Notes under the pieces: model-generated
Told to the model about the DNA's origin: nothing
Seen by the model: the letters and a program-made list of their open reading frames with translations, nothing else
The model's database searches: none
Made by a program: the position numbers and the translations under genes
Shown here: positions 43,938 through 54,027 of the stretch, piece after piece
How positions within the stretch are numbered: position 1 is the stretch's first letter
Layout: every line of letters starts with the position of its first letter
NCBI GenBank assembly: GCA_905116865.2
Contig: CAJHNH020002702.1
Location: forward strand, 494,501 to 558,500
DNA: 64,000 bases
Direction of reading: 5' to 3'
Source: Candidula unifasciata
Lineage: Eukaryota > Mollusca > Gastropoda > Stylommatophora > Geomitridae

Positions 43938-44417
43938 ATGGTAAAGGACCATTTTCCATTCCTTTACGGCCACACTGAACATAATATGGTAAAGGACCAT
44001 TTTCCATTCCTTTACGGCCACACTGAACATAATATGGTAAAGGACCATTTTCCATTCCTTTACGGCCACACTGAACATAATATGGTAAAGGACCATTTTC
44101 CATTCCTTTACGGCCACACTGAACATAATATGGTAAAGGATCATTTTCCATTCCTATACGGCCACACTGAACATAATATGGTAAAGGACCATTTTCCATT
44201 CCTTTACGGCCACACTGAACATAATATGGTAAAGGACCATTTTCCATTCCTATACGGCCACACTGAACATAATATGGTAAAGGACCATTTTCCATTCCTT
44301 TACAGCCACACTAAACATAATATGGTAAAGGACCATTTTCCATTCCTTAACGGCCACACTAAACATAATATGGTAAAGGACCATTGTCCATTCCTTTACG
44401 GCCACACTGAACACAGA
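43938..44417. repeat. 48-bp minisatellite, 10 copies
   Basis: Units start every 48 bp from 43938 to 44370. Each reads ATGGTAAAGGACCATTTTCC, then ATTCCTTTACGGCCACACTG and AACATAAT. The first 30 bases match the antisense 3' end of SINE-A, and the array joins a SINE-A body at 44418. 48 is 16 codons, so long false frames stay open on both strands. Confidence 0.95.
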
Positions 44418-44632
44418 GTGCTGGACCTATTATTTTATAGACCAATAGGCACTTGGTGGCTGATGTGGTTAACATCCACCTTTACTTCTCAAGAGTTTTC
44501 CTGGCACCCATTTAAGACTGATTTGGGAGCCAAAATAATTCTTAAAAAAACAAAACCGGCCCTGTTCGCATTTGAAACACGACTTTCAGATCTGCGGGTG
44601 TTCACCTAGCTGCTACAACAGTGGCTTGCCAT
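44418..44632 (-). mobile_element. SINE-A body and head
   Basis: ATTTTATAGACCAATAGGCA, ACATCCACCTTTACTTCTCA and, at right, CGCATTTGAAACACGACTTT (head). Its 3' end is replaced by the 48-bp array. Confidence 0.85.
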
Positions 44633-44639
44633 ATGGTCT

Positions 44640-45640
44640 TTTTTTTTTTTTGGTAATTTTTTTGTTAGAAAGGTTTTGGAGACAATTTTTTTTTTTTAGA
44701 AAGGTTTTGGAGACGGATGCAGATTTGTAAAACAGATTCCAATTTCCTTCAGGCAAAAAAGACGACAATAAATACAACTGATCAACCCTCTTCTTAACAC
44801 TGTCACCTCACTGGTGAGTTTTTTTATAAAGGATTTTGGGGGAAATTACCACTGGTATATGACTCCTTTGTTTTTTGCCTTCGTAACAAGGTTAATGTCT
44901 ATCGCTTCCAATAAAACCCATACTGTTTTCTCGGTATTCCAGTTCCATTTCTATTTAAATGTCTTGCTCTGATATAATGTATATTTTCTAAATCTGTTTT
45001 TCACTCCTGTAACACTGCTAGGAAACAATTTTTTTTTACTTAATAAATGCAGCTAAAAACACCCCCCCCCCCCCCCCCCCCCTTCCCTCAAAAAAAAAAC
45101 ACATTAATATTTACTATTATAATGAAATAGCTTTGTTTGTGCTTTGTAACTTTCAGTGATTATTACAATAATTATGGTTACCTTCATTATCATCAGTATA
45201 AATTTCAGTATCATTATCATCATCTTCATCATTTACATATAGGGAAATTATGTGCTAATAATGTTGGTTCTGGAAGCTTCTAGAAGTCTCAGCATTAGTT
45301 CTGAATTTTGGTGATCTTCTGACAAGCTGCCCAGGTCTCAGAGTGGGGTTGGTGTAGATATTTAATTTGACAAGGTACCAAACTGCCTAATCAGCAAAGA
45401 ATTTAACTCATCTGCAAATTTCTCTGATATGGATGCTTCTTGTAATCTTTTTCTATTGTACTCTGGATGTGATCTTTGCAACTTGGTGTAGAATATGAAT
45501 ATATTTACTAAAAATAACATCTGAGGCTTCTTTGCAAAAGACATTGATAACACATGTTCATGTTTTTAAGTATTGGAAACATGGATATGTGTCCCCGCAA
45601 CTTGGTATCTGAAAATGCTGAGAATGTACTCCAACACTAT
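44640..45640. other. unassigned intron sequence of gene B
   Basis: Contains T-runs, a local duplication of AGAAAGGTTTTGGAGAC (44670, 44698), and poly-C at 45062-45082 followed by an A-run. No exon signal found. Confidence 0.4.
45062..45099. repeat. poly-C then A-rich tract
   Basis: 21 C, then TTCCCTC and an A-run. Confidence 0.95.
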
Positions 45641-45644
45641 AGAC

Positions 45645-45817
45645 CAGAGCTATCCAACTGAAGGTCCATGGGCCAAATCTGGAAGCGGAAGCCCAGAAAT
45701 CGTTGCCATTGGCATTGTATTAATGATCTTTCTACCCTGGGGTTCAGGTTTCTTGTCTGTGACGATCCCCATTTTCAAAATGTTGGCCCTTTGAGTAAAC
45801 TCAGTTAAATATCCCTG
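45645..45817. mobile_element. hAT MITE, family 2
   Basis: Left CAGAGCTATCCAACTGAAGG, right (reversed) CAGGGATATTTAACTGAG. 8-mers CTATAGAC (45637-45644) and CTGCAGAC (45818-45825) flank it. Homologous to 38973-39232. Confidence 0.75.
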
Positions 45818-45971
45818 CTGCAGACTGTATGCTGCTAACAGAGAGGCCATCTGGCCTGTTCTGACCTTAATCAAAATAAAGCTGCACGCCGCACAGGGAC
45901 ATTGGGACTGCATAACACCTTTCATCAAGGCTACTGGCCTCCTGATACAAGGTTTTCTAAAAGAAAGATCA

Positions 45972-46038
45972 ACCCCCCCCCCCCCCACAAACACACACAC
46001 ATACACACATGCGTACACACATACACACATACACGCAC
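45972..46038. repeat. poly-C and CA-rich microsatellite
   Basis: About 15 C, followed by imperfect CACACA/TACACA repeats, immediately downstream of gene B exon 2. Confidence 0.9.
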
Positions 46039-46062
46039 AAAATCAGTTGTACAGACACATAC

Positions 46063-46141
46063 CTGATTTATTCTTGCTCTATCTTCTTTTTGTTTCAAGT
46101 TATCATTTGGCACATTCCACGAAACAGCTTCTTCTTCTGAC
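46063..46141 (-). CDS. zinc-finger gene B, exon 2
   Basis: Acceptor GTCATGTCTTGGATAG ends at 46142; donor AATCAG|GTATGT at 46063/46062. Starts in phase 2 and ends in phase 0. Encodes (R)SEEEAVSWNVPNDNLKQK, then EDRARINQ. The phase-2 start is needed by exon 1. Confidence 0.75.
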
Positions 46142-46210
46142 CTATCCAAGACATGACAAGCAAAATGTGGCTATTAAAACATGCTTACTAATATATTTAA
46201 AATAACTTCA

Positions 46211-46452
46211 CTCTCTCAGTCCCAATCAATGCCAGGTGTGCAAATGAATTTTGCTCTTGATTGCCCTCCAAGGCGTGATGCATTCTCTTACTTTTACCAT
46301 TTGGTCAGAACATAGGAGAGAAATCTGGTTTCTACCACTTGTAACTATAACTAGGCATATTGCCACGCTGAAAGTAATGTATTCTTGACTAGTATCATAA
46401 CTATTTCGTCACCCTTTGGAATTTCCTGTGAAACCTTCTGGTACTGAGAGAG
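46211..46452. mobile_element. piggyBac-like MITE 2
   Basis: Left CTCTCTCAGTCCC, right reversed CTCTCTCAGTACC. Followed by TTAA (46453-46456) and preceded by TTCA (46207-46210). 242 bp, no coding. Confidence 0.55.
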
Positions 46453-46467
46453 TTAATCATTACAAAA

Positions 46468-46720
46468 GCAGTAAAGGACCTTCTTCCACCCAGTGGCCAT
46501 CAGGCATATGATGCTAAACTTATACTTTTATGGTGGTGAGGTCACATCATGACGGCCGCCCTTATTAACCAGGTCATTTTCTGGAACCCATTTTTTAATG
46601 CTGATTCGACCTGGCATTCAAGTGAAATTTTTTTCTTCTTCAAATCTACCCAGTGCAGATTTGAACTCAAGACCTTCAGGCCGGCAAGTAAGAATCAAGC
46701 CACTACGCTACAGCAGCTTC
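46468..46720 (-). mobile_element. SINE-A
   Basis: GCAGTAAAGGACCTTCTTCC at left, CATGACGGCCGCCCTTATTA in the middle, and GATTTGAACTCAAGACCTTC (reversed B box) at right. Confidence 0.85.
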
Positions 46721-46829
46721 CTGACAAAATGAGACTAAATTATAAATAAGCAACGACTAACAATGATTTATTGTGGCTACTGTTCTTGCCTACTAAAATA
46801 TTGGTACTCGAGGTACTGTTGAATGTTGA

Positions 46830-47165
46830 CTGCTGTTGAATATTGAATTAAGAATCGACATCACAGCACTGCGGGTCACCCCCATAAGCACTCTGTCCCC
46901 ATCTTCAGCAGCAAGCGAAGAGTTAAAATTCTGATGGTACCAGTAACTGTCTGATTGTATATCTGTCTTGCCTTTCCCCTGATTGTCGAGCGTCAGCCAG
47001 ATCCCCTTGTGTAACTCCTCGCAGTGCCATTCTTCTCAGACCATAATAATCTATCTGTGCCCCGGCACTGTTCACTCGCTCCCAAAGGGCCCTCACAACA
47101 TCCAGCTTGTCATACATCAGTTCACCACCAAGTGGTGTAGAACCAGCTAGTTCGAGGTATTGAAG
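46830..47165 (-). mobile_element. LINE-epsilon 3' fragment
   Basis: Encodes MYDKLDVVRALWERVNSAGA and YYGLRRMALRGVTQGD in frame, then a frameshift; close to 15960-16100. Confidence 0.85.
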
Positions 47166-47269
47166 AATAGGTTATGTTCCATGGATACAAAAACAATCAA
47201 ATACAGAGGTTCTAGAGAGACTTGCAAAGGAAAAGAAAGTTGCTGAAAAAATTTACCAAACAAAAAACA

Positions 47270-47530
47270 AAAAACAGGGACAACTAAAATATTTTTGCCA
47301 CATTAAAAGACATATTTTTTTTCAAAAACCTTACTGCAGGTAAAGGTTGAGGGCAAGAAAGCAAGAGGTGGAAAATGAATGAAACAAGAGATGGATGAAC
47401 AGCAGTGTGAAAGAGTGTACAACCAAGACAGGAGACAGAGCCTGTTGAAGATCCATTGCAGTCAACCTTCAATGTGGAGATGGCACCTGATTCACTGACA
47501 AAGTATGGATTTTTTTCAAATAGTGACCTG
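47270..47530. repeat. family B interspersed repeat
   Basis: Homologous to 12540-12760 (GAGTGTACAACCAAGACAGG, GAGCCTGTTGAAGATCCATT, GGAGATGGCACCTGATTCAC). Confidence 0.6.
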
Positions 47531-47574
47531 GCCAAAAGAACTAATACTAGCTATGACGTCGTAGTCTTGTCAGG

Positions 47575-47710
47575 GCTACATTTTTCATTGCTCTGATATT
47601 TCCTTGGGAGCTGGCCGAACATCTAAAGTGGGTAACTTTTATGTTGGAGACCTGGGTTTGAATCCTCAGCAAGGTGACAGAAAGTTGTTCTTTCCGGGGT
47701 AAATATTAAA
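47575..47710 (+). mobile_element. tRNA-headed SINE fragment
   Basis: GGAGCTGGCCGAACATCTAA with B box GGGTTTGAATCCTC. Confidence 0.55.
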
Positions 47711-47861
47711 TTCCATTCCAGATAATTCCCAGATCTGAACTAAGAAGACACAAACAATACATTGCACAAATTTACTGCCTGGAATTTTTCACTGTATCTT
47801 GTCAGGTGCATCCTACAGTAACAATTAAATGAAATGAAGCAAATAAACTAAGGTTCTTTTG

Positions 47862-48133
47862 TAATATCCTGCCCTAGATGGCATCACAGGATAGTGCAAC
47901 ATTTTAGAGGGTGGTAAGACTGGGTTTCCTGGCTTTGTGATGCTTTTAACACCCCAAAACATCTAGAAATGGCCCTAACCACACCCCACCTATGTCCCAA
48001 GAGAGAGTGCAGCTGAGGTCCCACGACTGCATGCAGTCTAGGTCCCACGACTGCATGCAGCCTATCTACCACCCCCTGAAATATTAGACTGTCCCGTGAC
48101 CTGTGGATTTCCCCTGTTCAGGGTAGGATATTA
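47862..48133. mobile_element. MITE with TAATATCCTGCCCT termini
   Basis: Left TAATATCCTGCCCT and right AGGGTAGGATATTA are inverted with one mismatch. 272 bp; a 20-bp piece (GTCCCACGACTGCATGCAG) is doubled inside. Superfamily unclear. Confidence 0.6.
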
Positions 48134-48244
48134 AGAAAGGCCCTAAACTAATCCTTAACAACTGAAGTACAAATCAAACTACTCCCAAAGACAACTGCCT
48201 GTTTTACCAAGACAAGCGCAGGTTCATTATAACTGACAGACATG

Positions 48245-48415
48245 GATATCATCATCTCAAACTGTAGCCCTTTGCAGGCTACCTGCAGCCCGCACAAAAC
48301 AAATACTGTGCAATCATTTTTGTATAATGACTTCAATAAGTTGCAGTGTGTGGCCCTCATGATGACACAAATGTGACCCATCTGGCCGTCCGGGGGACCC
48401 TCAGTTTAACATGCC
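48245..48415. mobile_element. possible hAT-like MITE
   Basis: The right end CAGTTTAACATGCCTG and internal TGTGGCCCTCATGATGACAC, TGACCCATCTGGCCGTCC have the style of hAT MITEs that carry G/C-rich TGGCC strings. The left end is unclear. Confidence 0.4.
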
Positions 48416-48588
48416 TGATCTACGGGGTGTCCCATAAGTTTTCATTCATAGGAGAATGTAACATAACACTGATGCCATTAAATGCATATCTCTAGCTGTG
48501 TTTATGCATATTCTTCAGCAATGCATATTCTTTAGCAGTGGAGGACACACATGGAAATGTGTTTTAAAACAATGGTAGTCATGTAGAG

Positions 48589-48990
48589 CAGCGTTCCTCA
48601 ACCTTTTTACAGATGCGGCCCAGCCAAAACAGAGGAAACTGTTTTGCTGCCCACCATCTAGATAACAGCAAACAAAAGCACATACAGACAGCAGTTGATC
48701 TGTTAAATCCTATGTCAGAAAATTACAGTTATAGTCCTTATTCCCAACCTGGACTAGACTTAATACAGGTTACGTAAACGTTGGTGCCCTGATATAACTG
48801 TTTTATGTGGCTGAATGAGCTTTTCTGGATTTGAAATTGTTTGGTTCTCTCATCCTTGAGATTTTAATCTTACAGACTGCAGAAAAAATATCTACCCTGT
48901 ACCAATGTACCCTCTCCCGCAGCATCATTAGGCAGACAGTTCTGGCGGCCCACCAGGACTTTTCTATGGCCCACAGGTTGAAAAACACTG
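48589..48990. mobile_element. hAT MITE with perfect 8-bp duplication
   Basis: Left CAGCGTTCCTCAACCTTTTT, right reversed CAGTGTTTTTCAACCTGTGG. ATGTAGAG flanks it (48581-48588 and 48991-48998), fitting nTnTAnAn. 402 bp, no coding; lies in gene B intron 1. Confidence 0.92.
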
Positions 48991-48998
48991 ATGTAGAG

Positions 48999-49192
48999 CA
49001 CATTATATAAATACAAATTCTTCCATTAAAAAAAGTTTATTTATTTTATGTATGGAAACCTATGGGACGCCCTGGGCATGTGCAATGCAGGTAAACATAA
49101 GCAGTTATGGTGGCCACCTTAAATCATCTCTACGGCAGCTTTCCGTGGACCTCTGGAATACATTTAAGAGGTCTAATATAGTTTACACCCCC

Positions 49193-49193
<1 letters not shown>
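48999..49193. other. unassigned intron 1 sequence
   Basis: No signal recognised. Confidence 0.3.
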
Positions 49194-49237
<44 letters not shown>

Positions 49238-49244
49238 AAAAAAA
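49194..49244. repeat. poly-C (42) then poly-A
   Basis: 42 C followed by 9 A, the longest homopolymer in the window. Open poly-Gly/poly-Pro frames are artefacts. Confidence 0.97.
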
Positions 49245-50053
49245 TTCCCCTTAAAAAAAAAAAAACTTAACTTTTGGAAGCGTCTTTTAGAACTCTCCCA
49301 AACTCTAATAACTTTATGCACTAGTAAAATCTCAGACTATTAAAAGTAAGGCCCATGTAAGAGACCTCTGGAAATAATAGAGGTTTGCATGTTCTAGCTA
49401 ACTGGGAACCACAACACTAGCAGTAATCTGAACAACAATATCCTGTTCAACCCATCTGGGTTATAACTGCATTTTACAGAGCTTTTTATTTTCTATTTTA
49501 ATAATGGATTTTATGACTATCAATTATGTTTAATTATGTACTATCGCACAGTTTACGTATTAATTGTATACTATTGTAGGAGTATAGATTGTCACATTCA
49601 ATATATTTTAAAGGTACTTCCAAACAATTATAGTAATTATACTGCACTTGTTTTAGATCAGGTCTGTATCTGACGAGATATCACAATGAAAACAGAACTT
49701 GTGGTGTGCCTTATGCAGTAATACGTGTACATCTGCCCGTTTTTCATGACTGCTACTATTATCACAATGAACTGCAATTCTAGTAAAAGACTGCTAGTGC
49801 TGGCACCTCTGATAGATGCCTATGAATGTAATGCATTTGGAGGCTATTGGATTCTGCCAGGACGGCTGTCCAACTTCTCACATGGAACAGTGATGAGCAT
49901 TTTCTGTGGTTTTTTTCATAGAAAGGGTTGCAATTATAGTGTGACCTGTTTGCTGTGATGCTGGAACAGAGACTGATAACTTGATAAAACACCAAAACAA
50001 AACAAAAAAATTAAAAAAGCAAAAAATAAAAATATACATTGTATTGTCCTCAC
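49245..50053. other. unassigned intron 1 sequence of gene B
   Basis: AT-rich; no exon or repeat recognised with confidence. Confidence 0.35.
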
Positions 50054-50091
50054 CTGCAATATTCATGGTAACTTTTACCAGACAGATCCAT
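50054..50091 (-). CDS. zinc-finger gene B, first coding exon
   Basis: ATG at 50091-50089 in the context CAGGATGG (G at +4) opens MDLSGKSYHEYC and ends with AG at the donor TGCAG|GTGAGG (50054/50053), phase 2, which is exactly what exon 2 requires. The preceding CACCTGACTTCAG could be an acceptor just before the ATG, implying a separate 5' UTR exon upstream. Confidence 0.75.
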
Positions 50092-51530
50092 CCTGAAGTC
50101 AGGTGTCTACAGTCTGTTACCAATCATTTATAAAGAATATCCATCTGAACAGGTGAATCTCCTGGAAATCACACATTATAAAAGTTTTTGAGATACACGT
50201 CCGGTAAAATATGATTGAGCTAACTTAAAGCAGTAGTTGTTACTATTTGTTCTCTGTTATCACTGAATGTTGGGTGCATTTATCAAACTTGATATCTTGT
50301 GCCAATGACTTCAGGCAAATGGGACGTATTGGGGAGGATACTGGTTTTATCTTAGGAAGAGAATACCTGTATGCAACCTGAAAACTTAATTTTATGGCAG
50401 AGCAGACCAGGTCTGCCTTGACTGGCAGCTGATCTATAGTCCGTTCAAAAATTCATGAACATGAATAGATTTTAACATTCTGGTTACTAACGGATCGACT
50501 GAAATGAAATTTGGTATGCTCAATCCAGACATCCATAATATTGATGGAGCTTTTCTTAGCCAACAGAGAATATGAAACATATTTCTTTTTTCTTTACGGT
50601 ATACATTTATATCATGAAACTGTCTTGAAAGAGTTATGGAAGGTTTACTTTTATTAGTGATCAGGAAGTAATAAGCACAGTAAAATGAGTACAACAGGGG
50701 GTCACAGAAAAATTGTAATTTCACGATTTTGTTGTGCAAAGTCATACAGAACCCAAAATAAGACGTCTTTTCAAGGTTGTTTAGTTAAAGGTGTATCCAT
50801 AAATGAGTATTGAGTTACTGTGTCATATAGCTGGCTTATCAAAACTGACATAGACATCAGAATCATACTGAGTTTGAAGTGCACATTTATAACTATGCAG
50901 GTTACCGTTGTACTGTACCAGCACTTCCACCGGGAATCTAAGAGGGAACATATATATTGTGATATTCATGACCAAGAGAAACGAACAAACTGGCACTTTG
51001 TCTGGATATAGTAGAATTTATTATGAAGAAATGCCTCCCCAAAAAAAATGTAAACTGGAACTTAACAAGTTTACTGTAAATCTAAAATTTCATTCTACTT
51101 ATTTACAATGGTTTCAAAAGATCAAAGGAATTGGCTGACTAGCAAAATCCAAAGCATCTATGAACTAAAGAAGAGTACTGTTTTTTGCATCATGGATGTT
51201 CAAAGGTTGCAGGCAAAACAAATCAATGTAATCTAATAGGCAGTTTCTGAGAAAATAGACTGCATCATGTACATCATTACACACTGTGATATACTTTATG
51301 TCCTTATAAACAAACAACGATTTGTTACTCTAATTCCCATTTTACACTTATTGTTCTAAATTATACCAGATAACTGAAGGTGGTAGACAGCTCTGATACT
51401 ATGTCTTCTTAAAGTCCATGGCGTGTGACGTTGGTATTCATGTCTATCCACAACCTTCTGTCTTGTGTACTTTTAATCTACTCTGACACAGATGATCCTC
51501 ATGCTAAGACGTCAAACTGTCCAGTATCTG
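50092..51530. other. upstream flank of gene B, unassigned
   Basis: No convincing promoter or 5' UTR exon found. CACAACCTTCTGTCTTGTG at 51450 is shared with 37640, an old repeat. Confidence 0.35.
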
Positions 51531-51646
51531 GGCACTCTTCCGAAAAAATTATGTAGGTTAAAAACATACCCTAACAGGGCCTCAATGGGTAATCTAATTT
51601 AAATATTAAAAACTAGGAATGATACTAACAACTAGGAACAAACATA

Positions 51647-52057
51647 GGCTATCCTCCGAATAACGGGCACAAAAGATGGCGGCCAAAAACAGGGCCTCAG
51701 TCACGTGTCAACTGCGCACTTATGGCGACCTATTTTGCCGTTTTCCAGTGACTGCCGCCACCCGCCGAGAGTATCCCCACACCGCTCACGTGGCGTGGAT
51801 TGGGGCTAAACTAGATGGCTAGGACTCACGAGCAAAGCTGCAGGAGATGCGGAAGCTGCTGCTCGTGAGTCCCAGCCATCTAGTTTAGCCCCAATCCACA
51901 CCGCGTAGGCGGCGTGGGGGATACTCTCAGCAGTGGCGGTAGTCGCCCGAAAACCGCAAATTATGTCGCCGGAAGTGTGCAATTGACATGTGACTGAGGC
52001 TCTTTTAGGGTGTTTTTACAGTCGCCATCTTTTGTGCCCGTTATTCGGGGGATAGAC
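51647..52057. mobile_element. foldback element, GGCTATCC family, copy 1
   Basis: 411 bp, flanked by CAAACATA (51639-51646 and 52058-52065). Termini GGCTATCCTCCGAATAACGG and, reversed, GTCTATCCCCCGAATAACGG. The two halves are inverted copies almost to the centre (GATGGCTAGGACTCACGAGC and GCTCGTGAGTCCCAGCCATC), so the strand can fold as one long hairpin. Confidence 0.92.
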
Positions 52058-52171
52058 CAAACATAAAATAGAACACTGAGGAGCTGGACCCATTTGCAGC
52101 AAGCACATTCCTGTGTGTTTTGTATTAATCTGTGTGCAGCAAGCCAGTGCAACCACTGCAGTTTATTGTTT

Positions 52172-52935
52172 GGCTCTCCTCCGAACTTCTACCCCCGCAT
52201 TATGGCGGCAACAAATATCCGTACGGGGCTCAGTTCTATTAAAAATATGCTGGCTCTGTATAACGAAACAAATGCTCTCTAACAGGGTCTCAGCGATATG
52301 TTACTTGCGGACCTGTTTCTGTGACTATGCCTCACCGCCGACCGTATCCCCCGCGCCACTACGCGCGGATGGGGGCTAAACTAGATGGCTGGGACTCACG
52401 AGCAGCAGCTGCCGCATCTCCTGCAACTTCCTCCAATTAATTTGCTTGTGAGTCCCAGTCACCTAGTTTAGCACCCCATCTGCGCCGCGCGTAGTGGCAC
52501 GGGGGATATTGTCAGCGGTGAGTGTAACCGCGTTTTGTGCATGCCGACAAGTTTGAGGACAACAACGACGCTAATCTGCATCGGCGCACGTGGACTCCCT
52601 GCCATGTGGCTTTTATCATCAGTAATGTTGCGTGTCTCGAAATTGTCCATAATCGCTAGTATCATCTGCTAGTATCGTCTGCAGAAACGCTCGAAAGTGT
52701 AAACGGTCGCTATTATAGTCTGCTACTATCGTCTGCAGTGTTGCGTCTCTTGAAATTGTCAGGTAATCCTACTGCTACTATCGTATGCAGTGTTGCCTCT
52801 CTTGAAATTGTCAGGTAATCCTAGTTTTGCCGCGATTCGTTCGTCGCCGGAAGTTTGCATATTTTTAATGGAACTGAGCCCCGTAAGGATATTTGTTGCC
52901 GCCATGATGCGGGGGTAGAAGTTCGGAGGAGAGCC
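52172..52935. mobile_element. foldback element, GGCTATCC family, copy 2
   Basis: 764 bp, flanked by TATTGTTT (52164-52171 and 52936-52943). Termini GGCTCTCCTCCGAACTTCTA in both orientations, with about 80 bp of near-perfect inverted repeat. The centre holds the same GATGGCTGGGACTCACGAGC hairpin as copy 1, plus ~50-bp repeats (GTGTTGC..CTTGAAATTGTCAGG) at 52620-52825. Confidence 0.92.
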
Positions 52936-53170
52936 TATTGTTTATTATTTATTGTATACAAGTTGGCAAGTCTGACATCTGCAGCTGCCAGTTCTTGAAT
53001 CGGTAGATCAGTATTGCTGATCTGCGTTGGAGCTGATGGTCTGCCTGCAATACTAATATTTCCGAACAACGCTGACTTCGCCGGAAATAAATCCTACTTT
53101 TACATATCATTGAAGCTCTGTTAGGGTATGTTTTTAACCTACATAATTTACGCCCGTTATTCAGAAGAGT

Positions 53171-54027
53171 GTCAGAGTTCCCCCTGCATCTCTTCCCCAC
53201 CAACTTTCCTACTGTTGCAGCGTTAAATATATGATACATACTTTAAAACAATAATGGTTGTAGGAACCGTAATCCTCCCTACTTACAATTATTATTATGT
53301 ATATCAAATATTTCTATATCAGTATGCTGCTGAATACTTCTGCTTCTAGGATGAACGTGTTAGACAACAGCGCCCGCCTAAACTAGCAAAGGGAACCCGG
53401 TGCCAGCGCTGTACACAATAAAGATTAAAACCACCACTTGGTGAGCACAGCTGCCATATCAGATAATAATACAAACATCTAAACAAATATCAGTTCTATA
53501 ATTTAATTAACGGTTGATTTATTGTTAAACTGTGTACCTGACAATGTCTTTGTTGTCGTGGGTCTCTTTCTTTATGTGTCACGACTGACCATCATCAATA
53601 AACTGAAATTGTTCGAGTCTCTCTCCTCCCCATTATGAAGATTGTCTGATGATGCGAAAAAGAGGGCCACAGCGAAATATGTTTAACCGCTGGGGAGAAA
53701 AGGGGGGGGGGGCGATAGATTTCGCTGTCTGCTAAAAATCCGGCTAGGCAAACGCGAGCCACTGAAAGAACAAAACGAGCGTTTCTTGCAGAAGATGCTG
53801 CTGGCCTCTCGTCGGTGTTCTAGCAGCCTGGCTGGTGAGCTCTTCCATTTGAGGAGGCCAGAAGTTGAGGTTTCAACAACGGATCATCATGGCACACGCT
53901 CCGTTCTACTTCTAACTCAAATTATGAATTAATCAAGTAAAGAAAGTGTATTAGTTGGCTCTCATAGAAAGAAGTAGAAAGATAGAAGAACACACTAGAC
54001 AACATAAAAATCGAAAGCTACAGTTAC
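53171..54027. other. unassigned; possible gene B promoter zone
   Basis: 53640-53900 is CpG-richer than its surroundings (CGAAATCTATCG, GCTCGCGTTTGCC on the minus strand) and repeat-poor, so a distal 5' UTR exon or promoter of gene B could sit here. No specific element identified. Confidence 0.25.

Larger units (their letters stand above)
29201..50091 (-). other. gene model: poly-C2H2 zinc-finger gene B (8 coding exons)
   Basis: Coding exons in transcript order: 50091-50054 (38 nt), 46141-46063 (79), 43407-43336 (72), 40648-40583 (66), 38617-38482 (136), 37069-36993 (77), 34991-34874 (118) and 31935-29201 (2735). Junction phases are 2, 0, 0, 0, 1, 0, 1 and every donor phase equals the next acceptor phase. 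The sum is 3321 nt: 1106 codons plus stop, no internal stops. Each exon has GT-AG borders. The agreement of seven independent junctions makes chance unlikely. The introns contain SINEs, hAT MITEs, LINE fragments and minisatellites. Confidence 0.85.
51533..53170. mobile_element. outer foldback element enclosing two others
   Basis: ATTATGTAGGTTAAAAACAT at about 51550 returns inverted at 53125-53150 (GTTTTTAACCTACATAATTT), and CACTCTTCCGAA at 51533 pairs with TTCAGAAGAGTG at 53159. The right end also has GCCCGTTATTC, as in the inner elements. No flanking duplication was recognised. Confidence 0.55.

Noticed and set aside
43938..44417. Regular direct repeats resembling a CRISPR array
   Set aside because: There are no unique spacers, units are contiguous, and the context is a eukaryotic genome with a SINE origin for the unit.
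43938..44609. 223-codon plus-strand frame with 16-residue repeats (MVKDHFPFLYGHTEHN)
   Set aside because: It follows the 48-bp minisatellite (a multiple of three) and then runs through antisense SINE-A. Two minus-strand frames are open for the same reason.
49130..49321. Poly-Pro / poly-Gly proteins
   Set aside because: Translation of the 42-base C tract.
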